Positions 43,280 to 51,917 of a stretch of 64,000 bases of DNA are shown piece after piece. How positions within the stretch are numbered: position 1 is the stretch's first letter; the number at the start of each line of letters is the position of its first letter. Below the pieces are notes generated by a model. The model made no database searches, was not told where the DNA came from, and worked only from the letters and a program-made list of their open reading frames with translations. Origin of the DNA: Rossellomorea aquimaris TF-12 (GTDB lineage Bacteria > Bacillota > Bacilli > Bacillales > Bacillaceae_B); the NCBI RefSeq assembly GCF_001648555.1, contig NZ_LQXM01000028.1, positions 62,001 to 126,000 of the forward strand, given 5' to 3'. Made by a program: the position numbers and the translations under genes.

Positions 43280-43519
43280 CTATTGTTTTATTTGTGTGCT
43301 CTTTTGTTCTTCATTAGAGGGCATAATATCTGACCAATTGACTTGTAACGAACTAACTATGGCATTTAATTTGTTTAAGGATGGATTAGCTTCTCCCTTT
43401 TCAATTAACGAAATATAATTAACCGTCAAACCACATTTTCGACTTAATTCTTGTATTGTTATTTCCTTCGATCTTCTATGGTGTCTAATTTTCTTTCCTA
43501 CAACTTCTGTAATACTCAT
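43280..43519 (-). CDS. XRE-family helix-turn-helix regulator
   Basis: A 79-residue DNA-binding protein made almost only of a Cro/CI HTH domain (KIRHHRRSKEITIQELSRKC, then GLTVNYISLIEKGEANPSL as the turn and recognition helix) with a short charged tail. AAGGG precedes the ATG. It is convergent with the sda-like gene, five bases apart, in an AT-rich pocket. Its target is unknown. Confidence 0.75.
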   Translation of the reverse strand: MSITEVVGKKIRHHRRSKEITIQELSRKCGLTVNYISLIEKGEANPSLNKLNAIVSSLQVNWSDIMPSNEEQKSTQIKQ

Positions 43520-44036
43520 TACCTCACTACCCTTTTAAATATTCTTTAGAAATGACGAATGTTGTTGTTTCAATAATCAAGAAACAATGACTTCACTCTT
43601 AAAGTTGTTAATTTTCGTAAAGAATAGTTAGAAATTGAAAAGGTATCAATGCTAATAGTCCCCTACTAATCATCTTCATTAGTTGTTTACCCTACTTAAA
43701 CACACATACACATAAAAATCTAAAATCGTTCAATTAATTTTATTGGGTATCAATTTCAAAAGGATACATTATTGGATTGCTTCAAGACTCAATTCCTTGA
43801 CCTAATAAATCATTCAAATATATTAATAGGATAAGTTAGTTAAATAGAAGAAAATCTAGTGATTCTCAAGGAGTAATTATTCTTATATTAGAAGAAGGTT
43901 TGAATAAATCTATGTGCTTACTCTTAACATAATTAAAATGTATTTTCGTTACTACTTAAACACTAGTTATATTTTACCTATACATACTATAATTGTCTAT
44001 CATGAATATGTTATAGACACTCTTTTTTCGACTTAC
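43520..44036. other. AT-rich gap with no recognised gene
   Basis: About 500 bases of very AT-rich DNA with short broken frames only. I see no RNA gene, repeat array or mobile-element end. It may be decayed sequence. Confidence 0.5.
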
Positions 44037-44070
44037 AAAAAAGGTGAAGATTGTATAGTCTCCACCTTTT
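44037..44070 (-). terminator. Terminator of yutF
   Basis: AAAAAAGGTGAAGA / TCTCCACCTTTT (one mismatch) with an eight-base loop; the A tract on the left gives the U tract in the transcript. Confidence 0.82.
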
Positions 44071-44074
44071 ACTA

Positions 44075-44839
44075 TTAAACATCCCATTGATCTAATGAAT
44101 CAATTGTATAAGTTGGTTGTATTCCTTTTTGACGTAAACCCTCTTTCGTCGTTACTCCTGTATGGACGAGCAACGTATCTAATCCAGCATGAATCCCGGC
44201 TAAAATATCCGTATCATAATTGTCTCCAACCATTAACGTATCTTCTTTCGCTACTCCTAATACAGATAATGCTTGTTCCATAATAATCGATTCGGGTTTT
44301 CCAATAAATATTGGTTCTGTTTGAGTAGAAACCGTTACAACAGACGTGAGTGAACCGTTTCCAGGTAGCAGTCCTCTTTCTGTTGGAATAGCAATATCCC
44401 CATTAGTTGAAATAAATGTAGCACCATTTCTTACTCCTAAACAGGCCAGGGCAAGCTTTTCATAGTTAATATCTCTGTCAATACCCACAACAACAAAATC
44501 GGGGTTTTCTTCCTTTAACGTTATCCCTTTCTCTTGAAGGGCAGAGCGAATTCCTTCTTCACCAATGACATAGGCCGTTCCATTGGATTTTTGCTGAGAA
44601 ATAAATTGAGCCGTTGCCATTGAAGTGGTAAATACCTGTTCCTTTGAGGCTGGAATATCAAAAGATTGAAGCTTTTCAGCAACCTGCTTTGGTGTCCTTG
44701 AGGAATTATTCGTTACAAACAGATACGGTAGACCCTTTTCCTGTAAACGGTGAACAAAATCTCCAGCTTCTTCTATCTTTTCCTTCCCTTTATACATCGT
44801 TCCATCTAAATCGATTAAATACCCTTTGTATTGTTTCAT
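44075..44839 (-). CDS. yutF: HAD-superfamily sugar/nucleotide phosphatase YutF (NagD-like)
   Basis: A 254-residue type IIA HAD phosphatase. Nucleophile in LIDLDGTMYKG (D10, D12), motif II in FVTNNSSRTP (T43), motif III Lys in FIGKPE near 180, and motif IV GDNYDTDI near 203-210. The small cap inserted between motifs II and III is of NagD type, so substrates are probably nucleoside or sugar monophosphates. GGAGGT precedes the ATG. It follows yutE, separated by a strong terminator. Confidence 0.9.
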   Translation of the reverse strand: MKQYKGYLIDLDGTMYKGKEKIEEAGDFVHRLQEKGLPYLFVTNNSSRTPKQVAEKLQSFDIPASKEQVFTTSMATAQFISQQKSNGTAYVIGEEGIRSALQEKGITLKEENPDFVVVGIDRDINYEKLALACLGVRNGATFISTNGDIAIPTERGLLPGNGSLTSVVTVSTQTEPIFIGKPESIIMEQALSVLGVAKEDTLMVGDNYDTDILAGIHAGLDTLLVHTGVTTKEGLRQKGIQPTYTIDSLDQWDV

Positions 44840-44892
44840 TATGTACCTCCATTTTTCTTGCTTGTAGTATATCCCATTACTTCATTCCAAAT

Positions 44893-44934
44893 AAAGAAAA
44901 CGCTTTCCTTAAACCAGAAAGCGTTTTCTTTATT
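44893..44934 (-). terminator. Terminator of yutE
   Basis: Perfect 15-base arms AAAGAAAACGCTTTC / GAAAGCGTTTTCTTT with a nine-base loop. The arms look cre-like, but the hairpin position after yutE argues for termination. Confidence 0.88.
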
Positions 44935-45372
44935 TTAATTTTTAAAAGCAGATACTGGACCAAGTTCATTTTCAAGATAAGCTCGAACACATTGAGGAAA
45001 CTCCTCTAAAGAGGAGGATATGCTTTTAAGAGTGGTATGTAGTTCATCATGCTTCACAGAAATATATTCTTGTACCAGTCCTTTGCGCTCCTTGACGAGT
45101 AGTTTAAGGTCTTTCCCCATTGCATTGTTAATCACATTCTCATCTAAAAGAATATCAATAATATCATCATAGCTCCCTGGATCTCTCATGATAAATCCGT
45201 CAATCATGCTATTTCCTACATCAAGTACAGATTCAGTTAGGGTATGAGCTATTCTTTCAAGTGCTAATTTTTCTACAGTAGATTTCCATTGATCATGGCT
45301 CTGTAGGATTGTTAATTGGTCACTCATATATACTAATGTTGCTTCAATTTTCTCTCTGTCTACAAAATACAT
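44935..45372 (-). CDS. yutE: HepT-like DUF86 protein YutE
   Basis: A 145-residue all-helical protein of the DUF86/HepT-like family, whose toxin members are RNases paired with MNT nucleotidyltransferases. Here no MNT partner is adjacent. The usual active motif R-N-x-x-V-H-x-Y appears as RKGLVQEY at 96-103, so the catalytic His is replaced by Gln101; toxicity is therefore unlikely. The start is ATG 45372, six bases after GAGGTGA; the ATG at 45381 overlaps that site. It has its own strong terminator. Function is unknown. Confidence 0.82.
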   Translation of the reverse strand: MYFVDREKIEATLVYMSDQLTILQSHDQWKSTVEKLALERIAHTLTESVLDVGNSMIDGFIMRDPGSYDDIIDILLDENVINNAMGKDLKLLVKERKGLVQEYISVKHDELHTTLKSISSSLEEFPQCVRAYLENELGPVSAFKN

Positions 45373-45525
45373 TACTTTCACCTCTTAAAGATCAAAATCA
45401 TCACTTTTTATTTTAACATAATTGTTTATATTCAAGCTATCAGTAGGAAATCATCCTTCTGTCCTGCATTCCTTGACAGATTTTGTTATGATGGTGAAAG
45501 TAATCAATAGAGGAGGACAATCGTG

Positions 45526-45795
45526 ATGACTGAACGATTTTACTTATATGATGATATGGAAAACACGAGAACTCGGTTTGTTAGCTTTATGGGAGAGGAA
45601 CAACGTTATGATTTAGCCATCGTTCAAACCGATCGTTATTATGGAAAGTCATTAGTATTAGATTTACAAGGCAGCCTCTTTGCCATTATGGGTAGAGATG
45701 ATTTAGAAGAACCTGGATATGTTGAAAGGGTCTTTAAACTAACAGAAGAGGAAGCGAATGAATTGAGGGAGTTTTTAAGCGAAATCATTCTATAG
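45526..45795 (+). CDS. DUF3055 protein
   Basis: A small acidic protein of 89 residues (90 if the GTG at 45523 is used) with ENTRTRFVSFMGEEQRYD and GRDDLEEPGYVERVFKLTEE. It matches DUF3055, which is common in Bacillaceae and has no known function. AGGAGG lies six bases before the GTG and nine before the ATG. It is followed by a second small gene about 90 bases downstream. Confidence 0.8.
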   Translation: MTERFYLYDDMENTRTRFVSFMGEEQRYDLAIVQTDRYYGKSLVLDLQGSLFAIMGRDDLEEPGYVERVFKLTEEEANELREFLSEIIL

Positions 45796-45885
45796 CTTAT
45801 ATCTCTTGCAGGTATCTTTCCCCTTTTGAACGAATGAAGTATAACTCACTCACACATACTAATTGTATGAAAGGTGGGAGACACA

Positions 45886-46194
45886 TTGAGTAAAGATCCT
45901 AACTCAAGGGATAAAGAAGACGAAGCATACAGTGATTTCTCTAACGTAGAAACGTATCAAAACTTTATCGTTCCCGAAACCCTACCAGAAGGGCCGTATG
46001 GCAGTCCAAGAGGGAAACATACTCCAGTTGAAAACAAAAGTACTCCATGGGAAAAGGGACAGCGATATTATAGTGCCTTCAACTATGAGAATAAATCTTT
46101 GCATCAGGATATTCCACGTCAAGAACCAGGTTCACACCCCGTCCATGCTGATCCTGATCGAAACGAGGAACCTCCTTATACCGAAAACAAATAA
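45886..46194 (+). CDS. Small polar cytosolic protein, conserved in bacilli
   Basis: A 102-residue, highly polar protein with no hydrophobic segments. It has the conserved block LPEGPYGSPRGKHTPVENKS and later YYSAFNYENKSLHQDIPRQE, rich in Pro, Gly and charged residues, so it is probably partly disordered. The start is TTG 45886, five bases after AAAGGTGGGAG; an upstream GTG would contain that site. Annotated generically as a cytosolic protein in related genomes; function unknown. Confidence 0.72.
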   Translation: MSKDPNSRDKEDEAYSDFSNVETYQNFIVPETLPEGPYGSPRGKHTPVENKSTPWEKGQRYYSAFNYENKSLHQDIPRQEPGSHPVHADPDRNEEPPYTENK

Positions 46195-46221
46195 ACAAGT
46201 ACCTCTTGTAGAAACCTATAC

Positions 46222-46257
46222 AAAAAGGAACAAACTTTTCATCGTTTGTTCCTTTTT
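46222..46257. terminator. Bidirectional terminator, cytosolic protein gene / yutD
   Basis: Perfect 14-base arms AAAAAGGAACAAAC / GTTTGTTCCTTTTT with an eight-base loop, A and T runs outside. Confidence 0.9.
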
Positions 46258-46262
46258 CACCA

Positions 46263-46538
46263 CTATTTATTTATTTTTTTTACCATAAAATAAGCGCAGC
46301 CAAAATTACAATACTCATACAGATAATCCTTGTGTGTGCTGATTTTCGTATCAAATGACGCCTTTTGATTATGGTCATCAAAGAAACCCTTTAGTCGCAA
46401 TTGACCGTATCCCCAATCACCAAGAATATAATCGTATTTGCTTAAAATATCACTGTATCTTTCCTTAAATGCTTCTTCGTTGAATCCCTCTCGATATTCC
46501 TCAACAATTTCGTAGCATGTATTCTGTACACAGATCAT
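46263..46538 (-). CDS. yutD: DUF1027 protein YutD
   Basis: A 91-residue protein of the YutD/DUF1027 family, with the conserved RYSDILSKYDYILGDWGYGQ and YCNFGCAYFMVKK. The cysteines in that last block may be structural. It is a compact soluble protein of unknown function. The start is ATG 46538, five bases after AGGTGG; the GTG at 46547 is inside that site. Confidence 0.88.
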   Translation of the reverse strand: MICVQNTCYEIVEEYREGFNEEAFKERYSDILSKYDYILGDWGYGQLRLKGFFDDHNQKASFDTKISTHKDYLYEYCNFGCAYFMVKKINK

Positions 46539-46648
46539 CGCATCCACCTACTTTCATTTCCTTATCTTAAATTATAACGGATTGCCCATTAATTACTATG
46601 AAAATTTACATACAAGTTGGTCACCCTATCAAATAGGGGGTGTTTAAG

Positions 46649-47362
46649 TTGAACAAATTAATTTTAGGTACGACCATTTTAAGTTTTTCACTAATTGGTG
46701 CGGCCTGTAACGGGATCGATACGGCGAATGAAGAACTGTTTCATGATAATGGAAATACCATTAACGTAAATGACCAAGAAGATCTTTACAATAATCCAAG
46801 TAAAGATAAAACTCAACGTAGTGAAGATTTCGGTTATGTTCGTCAGCAGAAGAGCCCGATTCAAGGACGTACCATTTCAAATGATAATATGTATAGTATT
46901 AACCGTGAACAAGTGGCTGATAGCATTAGTAAAATGAGCGTTGCCCTTCCAAATGTAAAAGATTGTTCTACTCTTGTCACAGACGAAGAAGTGTTAGTTT
47001 CATACGTGACAGATAAGAAAGACAAGGACGCACGCTTTGAAGTAGCCGATCAAGTGAAAAAAACAGCTATGTCTGTTGTTCCTCGCTGGTATCACGTGTA
47101 TGTAACAGATGATAAAAACCTGATGAGGAATGTAGAAAACTTAGCAAAAATGGATAGTGATAGTCGCAACGTAAACACAGCCATTGATGATACCATTAAC
47201 CTCATGCTCCAAGCATCTCCTCAAGGAAGAAACATAGATGCTGGTGAAAATGCCAACGGCGAAATGACGGACGATAAATATGAAATGCAAGACGACGATG
47301 TGCATAAAATCAACAAAGATCGCCAAAAACGTCAAGACAAAACAGGAAATATGATGGACTAA
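46649..47362 (+). CDS. yutC: YhcN/YlaJ-family sporulation lipoprotein YutC
   Basis: A 237-residue exported lipoprotein. The signal peptide ends in LSFSLIGAACNGID; the Cys at about 20 is the likely lipidation site, although the residues before it (GAA) are an unusual lipobox. Residues 90-190 match the YhcN/YlaJ sporulation domain (QVADSISKMSVALPNVKDCS, then VVPRWYHVYVTDD). The tail is rich in Asp, Lys and Gln. Such proteins occur in the forespore or spore membrane and affect germination or outgrowth. The start is TTG 46649, six bases after AGGGGGTG. Confidence 0.83.
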   Translation: MNKLILGTTILSFSLIGAACNGIDTANEELFHDNGNTINVNDQEDLYNNPSKDKTQRSEDFGYVRQQKSPIQGRTISNDNMYSINREQVADSISKMSVALPNVKDCSTLVTDEEVLVSYVTDKKDKDARFEVADQVKKTAMSVVPRWYHVYVTDDKNLMRNVENLAKMDSDSRNVNTAIDDTINLMLQASPQGRNIDAGENANGEMTDDKYEMQDDDVHKINKDRQKRQDKTGNMMD

Positions 47363-47367
47363 AAAAG

Positions 47368-47572
47368 AAAAGCGGAGCCCGACTGGTTAGGCCCGACATG
47401 CAAAACAGGAAATACCAATAGGCGCTTTTTGCCTTATGGTATTTTTCTGTTGTGACCTCGAGGGACTAGGAGGCGCAGCTAGACAAAGAAAAGCGGAGGC
47501 GGTTCACCTTATGACCTCGAGCCTCTAGCTGCCAGAGCTGGACAATCACAAAAGCGGAGCCCGACTGACAAG
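47368..47572. repeat. Tandem copies of the dispersed AAAAGCGGAG repeat
   Basis: AAAAGCGGAG starts at 47368, 47489 and 47550. Two units each continue with TGACCTCGAG (47453 and 47512) and AGCT(A/G)GACAA (47478 and 47537); the third is cut after CCCGACTGACAAG. Unit 1 carries an added internal hairpin (CAGGAAATACCAATAGGC and its near complement). This motif set is a known kind of extragenic repeat in Bacillus-type genomes. It lies between yutC and the lipA terminator and has no reading frame. Confidence 0.75.
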
Positions 47573-47609
47573 CTTAACAGTAGAATCCAAGTTTATCTTT
47601 CCACTTTTC

Positions 47610-47658
47610 AAAAAGGACTGACTAAAGAGAGAAAACTCCTTCAAGTCAGTCCTTTTTT
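47610..47658 (-). terminator. Terminator of lipA
   Basis: Perfect 14-base arms AAAAAGGACTGACT / AGTCAGTCCTTTTT with a 20-base loop; the A run on the left gives the transcript U tract. Probably also serves yutC. Confidence 0.85.
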
Positions 47659-47663
47659 AAACA

Positions 47664-48581
47664 TTATGCCTTTTGAACTTCCTGTTCTCCAGCTTCTTGC
47701 CTTGCTTTTGCAGCAGCATTGACTTGCTCGTCTGCGTGGTATGAAGAACGTACCAGTGGACCGGCCTCACAGTGACTGAAGCCTTTTTCCATAGCCGCTT
47801 CACGTAATTCAGCAAATTCATCTGGATGGTAATACTTTTGAACTTTTAGATGTTTCTTCGATGGTTGTAAGTATTGACCTAATGTCACAATATCTACTTG
47901 ATGAGCACGAAGGTCATCCATTGTTTCAAGAATTTCCTCTTTTGTCTCACCGAGGCCAACCATGATACTCGATTTTGTTGGAATGTCAGGGTTTAACTCT
48001 TTAGCGCGACGTAGGAATTCTAAAGTACGGTCATACGTTGCACGAGCACGAACTCTCGGAGTCAGTCTGCGCACAGTTTCTACATTGTAGTTCATGATGT
48101 CAGGTTTAGCATCCATTAATGTTTTGATATTTTCGAATACCCCACCCATATCAGATGGTAAAACTTCAATGGAAGTAAACGGGCTTTTACGACGTATAGC
48201 ACGCACGGTTTCAGCAAATACTTGTGAACCACCATCTTTAAGATCATCACGTGCAACCGCTGTAATAACTACGTGTTTTAAGTTCATTAATTGAACAGAA
48301 TCTGCTACACGCTCTGGTTCCTTTAGATCTAATTCATTTGGTAATCCTGTTTTAACAGCACAGAAACGACACGCACGTGTACAGATATCCCCTAGGATCA
48401 TGAATGTTGCTGTTCTTCTTGTTCCCCAGCATTCGTGAATGTTAGGACAACGTGCCTCTTCACATACGGTGTGAAGATTATTTTCACGCATCATCTTTTT
48501 TAAGCCCATATAATTATCGTTCGTATTTAACTTTATTTTAAGCCAATCCGGTTTACGAATATGTTCATCTTTCTTAGTCAT
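47664..48581 (-). CDS. lipA: Lipoyl synthase
   Basis: Radical SAM enzyme of 305 residues that inserts two sulfurs into protein-bound octanoyl groups, making lipoyl cofactors for pyruvate, 2-oxoglutarate and branched-chain dehydrogenases and glycine cleavage. The auxiliary cluster ligands are C40, C45 and C51 ([12 protein letters not shown]); the SAM-cluster ligands are C67, C71 and C74 (CTRACRFC). The C-terminal RSSY is present. The start is ATG 48581 behind GGAGATG. It depends on the Suf pathway in this window for its clusters. B. subtilis LipA is slightly shorter (298). Confidence 0.95.
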   Translation of the reverse strand: MTKKDEHIRKPDWLKIKLNTNDNYMGLKKMMRENNLHTVCEEARCPNIHECWGTRRTATFMILGDICTRACRFCAVKTGLPNELDLKEPERVADSVQLMNLKHVVITAVARDDLKDGGSQVFAETVRAIRRKSPFTSIEVLPSDMGGVFENIKTLMDAKPDIMNYNVETVRRLTPRVRARATYDRTLEFLRRAKELNPDIPTKSSIMVGLGETKEEILETMDDLRAHQVDIVTLGQYLQPSKKHLKVQKYYHPDEFAELREAAMEKGFSHCEAGPLVRSSYHADEQVNAAAKARQEAGEQEVQKA

Positions 48582-48810
48582 ACCTCTCATCTCCAATCCT
48601 AACTAGTTCTGATTTAGGCAAAGAGTGAAACGCTTTCTTGATCGTTCATTCTATGTAAATAAAGCCATCATCAATATACTTCTTTTGTCACTTTATCATA
48701 CTAAAAAAATGAAAACAAGCATGTGATACCCTATTACCATTTATTGATGATTATGATTCCTGCAATAAGAAACAAACTAGAAGTAGGTCTCTAAATAAGG
48801 AGGGATTATT

Positions 48811-49809
48811 TTGTACAAACGATTGGTCATGGCCTTTGTGGTGATTTGTTTATTCACTTCTCCTTATCAAACGTTTGCCGAAGAAAAACTGTCTGAGGAA
48901 CAAATTCACACAAAGAGAATGGAGCTATTCCAAAAAGCTGAAGCCCTCACTCAGATCCCATGGTATTACTTAGCCGCGGTTGATCAATACGAACGTAGTC
49001 TCCGCTTTGCTCGTAAGGATCGAGAAAAACCGACTTCTCTTATATCCATTCATATGGATCAGGAAAAATGGGTCGGACCTTTAAATCCGAATTTGGAAGA
49101 TGAAAACCCTAAGACCATCACTCTTTTTCAAGGAGTGGGAAGGGATGGGGATTATGATGGAAAGGCCAGCCTTAAAAATGATGAAGACATATTAACAGCC
49201 TTTACTGATTATGTCTTGACCTATGGAATTGATCGAGATAACTTTAAACTGGCATTATGGAACTATTACAAGCGGGATAAGACTGTAAGTATAATCATGG
49301 GGAACGCGAAGATATATAAACAATATGGCACCATTCATCTAAATCAGAAGGCATTCCCTCTTCCACTTCGATTTAATTACAGCTATCGAAACACTTGGGG
49401 TGACGCTCGTGGCTGGGGTGGCCGAAGAATTCATGAAGGAACAGATCTCTTTGCAGATTACGGGGTTCCAGTCCGAGCCACTTCCTATGGCATTATCGAA
49501 ATGAAGGGCTGGAATCGCTATGGAGGCTGGAGAATTGGAATTAGAGACATTAATAACACCTACCATTACTTTGCCCATCTAAGCGGGTTTGCTAAGGACC
49601 TTCAAGTTGGTCAAGTAGTTGAACCCGGTATGTTGATAGGGGGAGTAGGTAGTTCTGGTTATGGTCCACCTGGAACATCAGGTAAATTCCCTCCCCATTT
49701 ACATTATGGAATGTACAAGGATAACGGCTATACAGAATGGTCTTTTGATCCGTATCCACATTTAAGAATGTGGGAACGCCAAGAAAGAATGAAGAGTAGA
49801 AAACGTTAA
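48811..49809 (+). CDS. lytH: Spore cortex L-Ala-D-Glu peptidase LytH (YunA), M23 family
   Basis: Exported 332-residue metallopeptidase that shortens peptides in the spore cortex during sporulation. Residues 1-23 are a signal peptide cut near TFA-EEK. The M23 zinc domain (about 205-315) has IHEGTDLF (His and Asp ligands), HYFAHLSG and the HLHYG motif with the final ligand. The start is TTG 48811, eight bases after GGAGGG. In B. subtilis the gene is transcribed late in the mother cell; no promoter was assigned here. It lies next to lipA as in B. subtilis. Confidence 0.88.
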   Translation: MYKRLVMAFVVICLFTSPYQTFAEEKLSEEQIHTKRMELFQKAEALTQIPWYYLAAVDQYERSLRFARKDREKPTSLISIHMDQEKWVGPLNPNLEDENPKTITLFQGVGRDGDYDGKASLKNDEDILTAFTDYVLTYGIDRDNFKLALWNYYKRDKTVSIIMGNAKIYKQYGTIHLNQKAFPLPLRFNYSYRNTWGDARGWGGRRIHEGTDLFADYGVPVRATSYGIIEMKGWNRYGGWRIGIRDINNTYHYFAHLSGFAKDLQVGQVVEPGMLIGGVGSSGYGPPGTSGKFPPHLHYGMYKDNGYTEWSFDPYPHLRMWERQERMKSRKR

Positions 49810-49812
49810 AAG

Positions 49813-49844
49813 AAGCAGACAATGGTCATACCATCGTCTGCTTC
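49813..49844 (-). terminator. Terminator of metPS
   Basis: GAAGCAGACAATGG / CCATCGTCTGCTTC (one mismatch) with a five-base loop TCATA. On the minus strand it runs into UUUU; it may also stop lytH. Confidence 0.8.
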
Positions 49845-49851
49845 TATACGA

Positions 49852-49959
49852 TTACACTTGTTTTTTAGATTTGGAAACAGCATTTAAGATACTTGCTGCT
49901 AATCCACCCCAAATGATTACAATACCAACAATCGCCATTACAATCGCACTACCAGTCAT
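49852..49959 (-). CDS. metS: MetS-type NSS transporter small subunit (35 aa)
   Basis: A 35-residue frame missed by common cutoffs: one hydrophobic helix (SAIVMAIVGIVIIWGGLAAS) and a basic tail (KSKKQV). It matches MetS, the essential small subunit of the Na+-coupled MetP transporter known from Corynebacterium. The strong site GGAGGTAAG lies inside the last codons of metP, and only one base separates the two genes, so translation is coupled. Confidence 0.85.
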   Translation of the reverse strand: MTGSAIVMAIVGIVIIWGGLAASILNAVSKSKKQV

Positions 49960-49960
49960 G

Positions 49961-51487
49961 TTAGCTTACCTCCTTATAGCTTTCAGCATCCGTTTTTGCA
50001 TGCCAGCGTTTAAAGGTAAAGGCTACACCGGCGATAATTGCGAAGGCTGCAACAAACCACCCACTGTATAGAATAAAGGCATCTGAATAGCCTCCATAGT
50101 TACCTGTTTCCGTTTCAAATTCTTTTAAAAGGTTCATTTTGAATAAACCGAACATCATCCAACCTAGAACGATTGGTGTGATAACACCTAAGCATATCTT
50201 CCACCAAGATCCAAGTTGAATATCTGAAACACCATTTGCATGTTCTTCAAATGGTTTTAGCTTACGTAAGAACCACGCAATGACAACTACTTCAACTAAT
50301 CCAACAAAGGCAATACCAAATTGGTTAATGAAATAATCCGCCACATCTAAGAATAATAATCCGCCTTGAGTTGCGAATAAAATAGAGATGACTGCTGATA
50401 ATCCTCCACCAAATAGAACGGCTTTTGTACGAGTGATACCAAATTTCTCTGATACACCTGCTACATACGTCTCTGTGATTGAAATAAGTGAAGACAACCC
50501 AGCTAACACTAGAGACGCAAAGAATAAGAATCCAAATAGACCATTGAGTGCTGGAAATTCGTTAATGATTTGTGGGAATACGACGAATGCAAGCCCCACT
50601 CCTCCACTTACAACATCTTGAACTGCTACACCTTGAGATTGAGCCATGAAACCTAATGCAGCAAACACTCCAATACCAGCAAGTAATTCAAAACCTGAGT
50701 TACTAAAACCAGTAATAAAGGCATTATTCGTAATATCTGACTTCTTAGGCAGATAACTAGAATACGTAATCATAATCGCAAAAGCGATGGATAAACTGAA
50801 GAAAATTTGACCATATGCTGCAACCCAAACACTTGGATCGGCAATTTTACTGAAATCCGGTTTAAAGAATGCATCTAGTCCTTCAAATGCTCCCGGTAAT
50901 GTTAAAGCACGAACGACAATAATTAAGAATAATACTACTAATGCGGGAATAAATATCTTGTTCGCTACTTCGATTCCTTTCTTTACACCTTTGAATAGAA
51001 TGCCTAATGTAATGATCCAAACTAATAATAATGGAATAAATACTCCTGGAACGATACTACCTGTTTGACCAGGATTAACAGAAAGCTTTAAATACTCACC
51101 GAATAAGAATCCTTCTGTATCAGTACCCCAGCTTAGGTTAAAGGCAAACACACTGTATGACATTGCCCAAGCTATAATGACAGCGTAATAGGTCGATATG
51201 ACAAAGGAAATAATAACTTGCCACCAACCCAGCCATTCTGTCTTTTTGTTAAGACGGAAATAAGATAAAGGCGCTGAACCACGATACTTATGTCCTAACG
51301 TGAATTCTAATACTAATAATGGAATACCTGCGGTTAAAAGAGCAAATAAATAAGGAATAAAGAATGCTCCTCCACCATTTTCATACGCTACAGCTGGAAA
51401 ACGCCAAATGTTTCCTAAACCGATCGCTGACCCGACCGCAGCTAAAATAAATCCTGCTCGTGTACCAAACTGGGCACGATTCTCCAT
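49961..51487 (-). CDS. metP: MetP-type sodium-dependent amino-acid transporter (NSS family)
   Basis: A 508-residue LeuT-fold transporter with 12 hydrophobic segments, the MetP type of the NSS family that uses Na+ to take up methionine or alanine. The first helix has the classic GSAIGLGNIWRFPAVAYENG, and its length and last helices are longer than in the 442-residue NSS protein at 1553. A MetS small subunit follows immediately, which supports this subtype. The precise substrate is inferred. GGGGGG precedes the ATG. The upstream region shows no riboswitch. Confidence 0.87.
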   Translation of the reverse strand: MENRAQFGTRAGFILAAVGSAIGLGNIWRFPAVAYENGGGAFFIPYLFALLTAGIPLLVLEFTLGHKYRGSAPLSYFRLNKKTEWLGWWQVIISFVISTYYAVIIAWAMSYSVFAFNLSWGTDTEGFLFGEYLKLSVNPGQTGSIVPGVFIPLLLVWIITLGILFKGVKKGIEVANKIFIPALVVLFLIIVVRALTLPGAFEGLDAFFKPDFSKIADPSVWVAAYGQIFFSLSIAFAIMITYSSYLPKKSDITNNAFITGFSNSGFELLAGIGVFAALGFMAQSQGVAVQDVVSGGVGLAFVVFPQIINEFPALNGLFGFLFFASLVLAGLSSLISITETYVAGVSEKFGITRTKAVLFGGGLSAVISILFATQGGLLFLDVADYFINQFGIAFVGLVEVVVIAWFLRKLKPFEEHANGVSDIQLGSWWKICLGVITPIVLGWMMFGLFKMNLLKEFETETGNYGGYSDAFILYSGWFVAAFAIIAGVAFTFKRWHAKTDAESYKEVS

Positions 51488-51867
51488 ATGGTTCCCCCCT
51501 AGTTCTTTCCAACTACCAATTAAAAGGTAATTGAAATTTTTATATTTTCAGATTATTCACAACCTAAAGTCAGTATAGCTAGTTCTAGGACAATTGTCAA
51601 AGCTTTATTTCTTCTTTTCAAAGAGAATTTCAGAGCAAAAATAGTACTATATCACTATAATGGATTTTGTGTCCATGAAAACATTTTTGAAGGGGTATTT
51701 TTCGTATCATTTATCCAGGCCCTTACTTACTATTAATTGAAGAAAGGAGTTGTTGATTTACACTCCATGTGATCTCCCCCTCTCCCTCCAGTACACACTT
51801 GTTGATAGAGACATTAACATAACTCATATTAAAACAGTGTTTACGAAAACACCCATATTCTAAAAAG
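51488..51867. other. Intergenic region upstream of metP
   Basis: AT-rich region that must contain the metP promoter. I searched by eye for SAM, T-box and lysine-type elements because of the neighbouring transporter and found none, and no small gene with a convincing ribosome binding site. Confidence 0.45.
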
Positions 51868-51871
51868 CAAA

Positions 51872-51908
51872 AAAACCAGAAGTGAATGACTCTTTCACTT
51901 CTGGTTTT
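51872..51908 (-). terminator. Terminator of the lysine-riboswitch gene
   Basis: Perfect 15-base arms AAAACCAGAAGTGAA / TTCACTTCTGGTTTT with a seven-base loop and A tract on the left. Confidence 0.9.
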
Positions 51909-51917
51909 ACTATCAAT

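Noticed and set aside
44893-44931. cre (CcpA) site in GAAAGCGTTTTC
   Set aside because: The sequence is one arm of a perfect hairpin right after yutE and reads better as a terminator.
48624-48640. cre site GTGAAACGCTTTCTT between lipA and lytH
   Set aside because: One base too short between the half sites to fit the consensus.
51488-51867. SAM or T-box riboswitch before metP
   Set aside because: None of the conserved blocks could be found on the minus strand.
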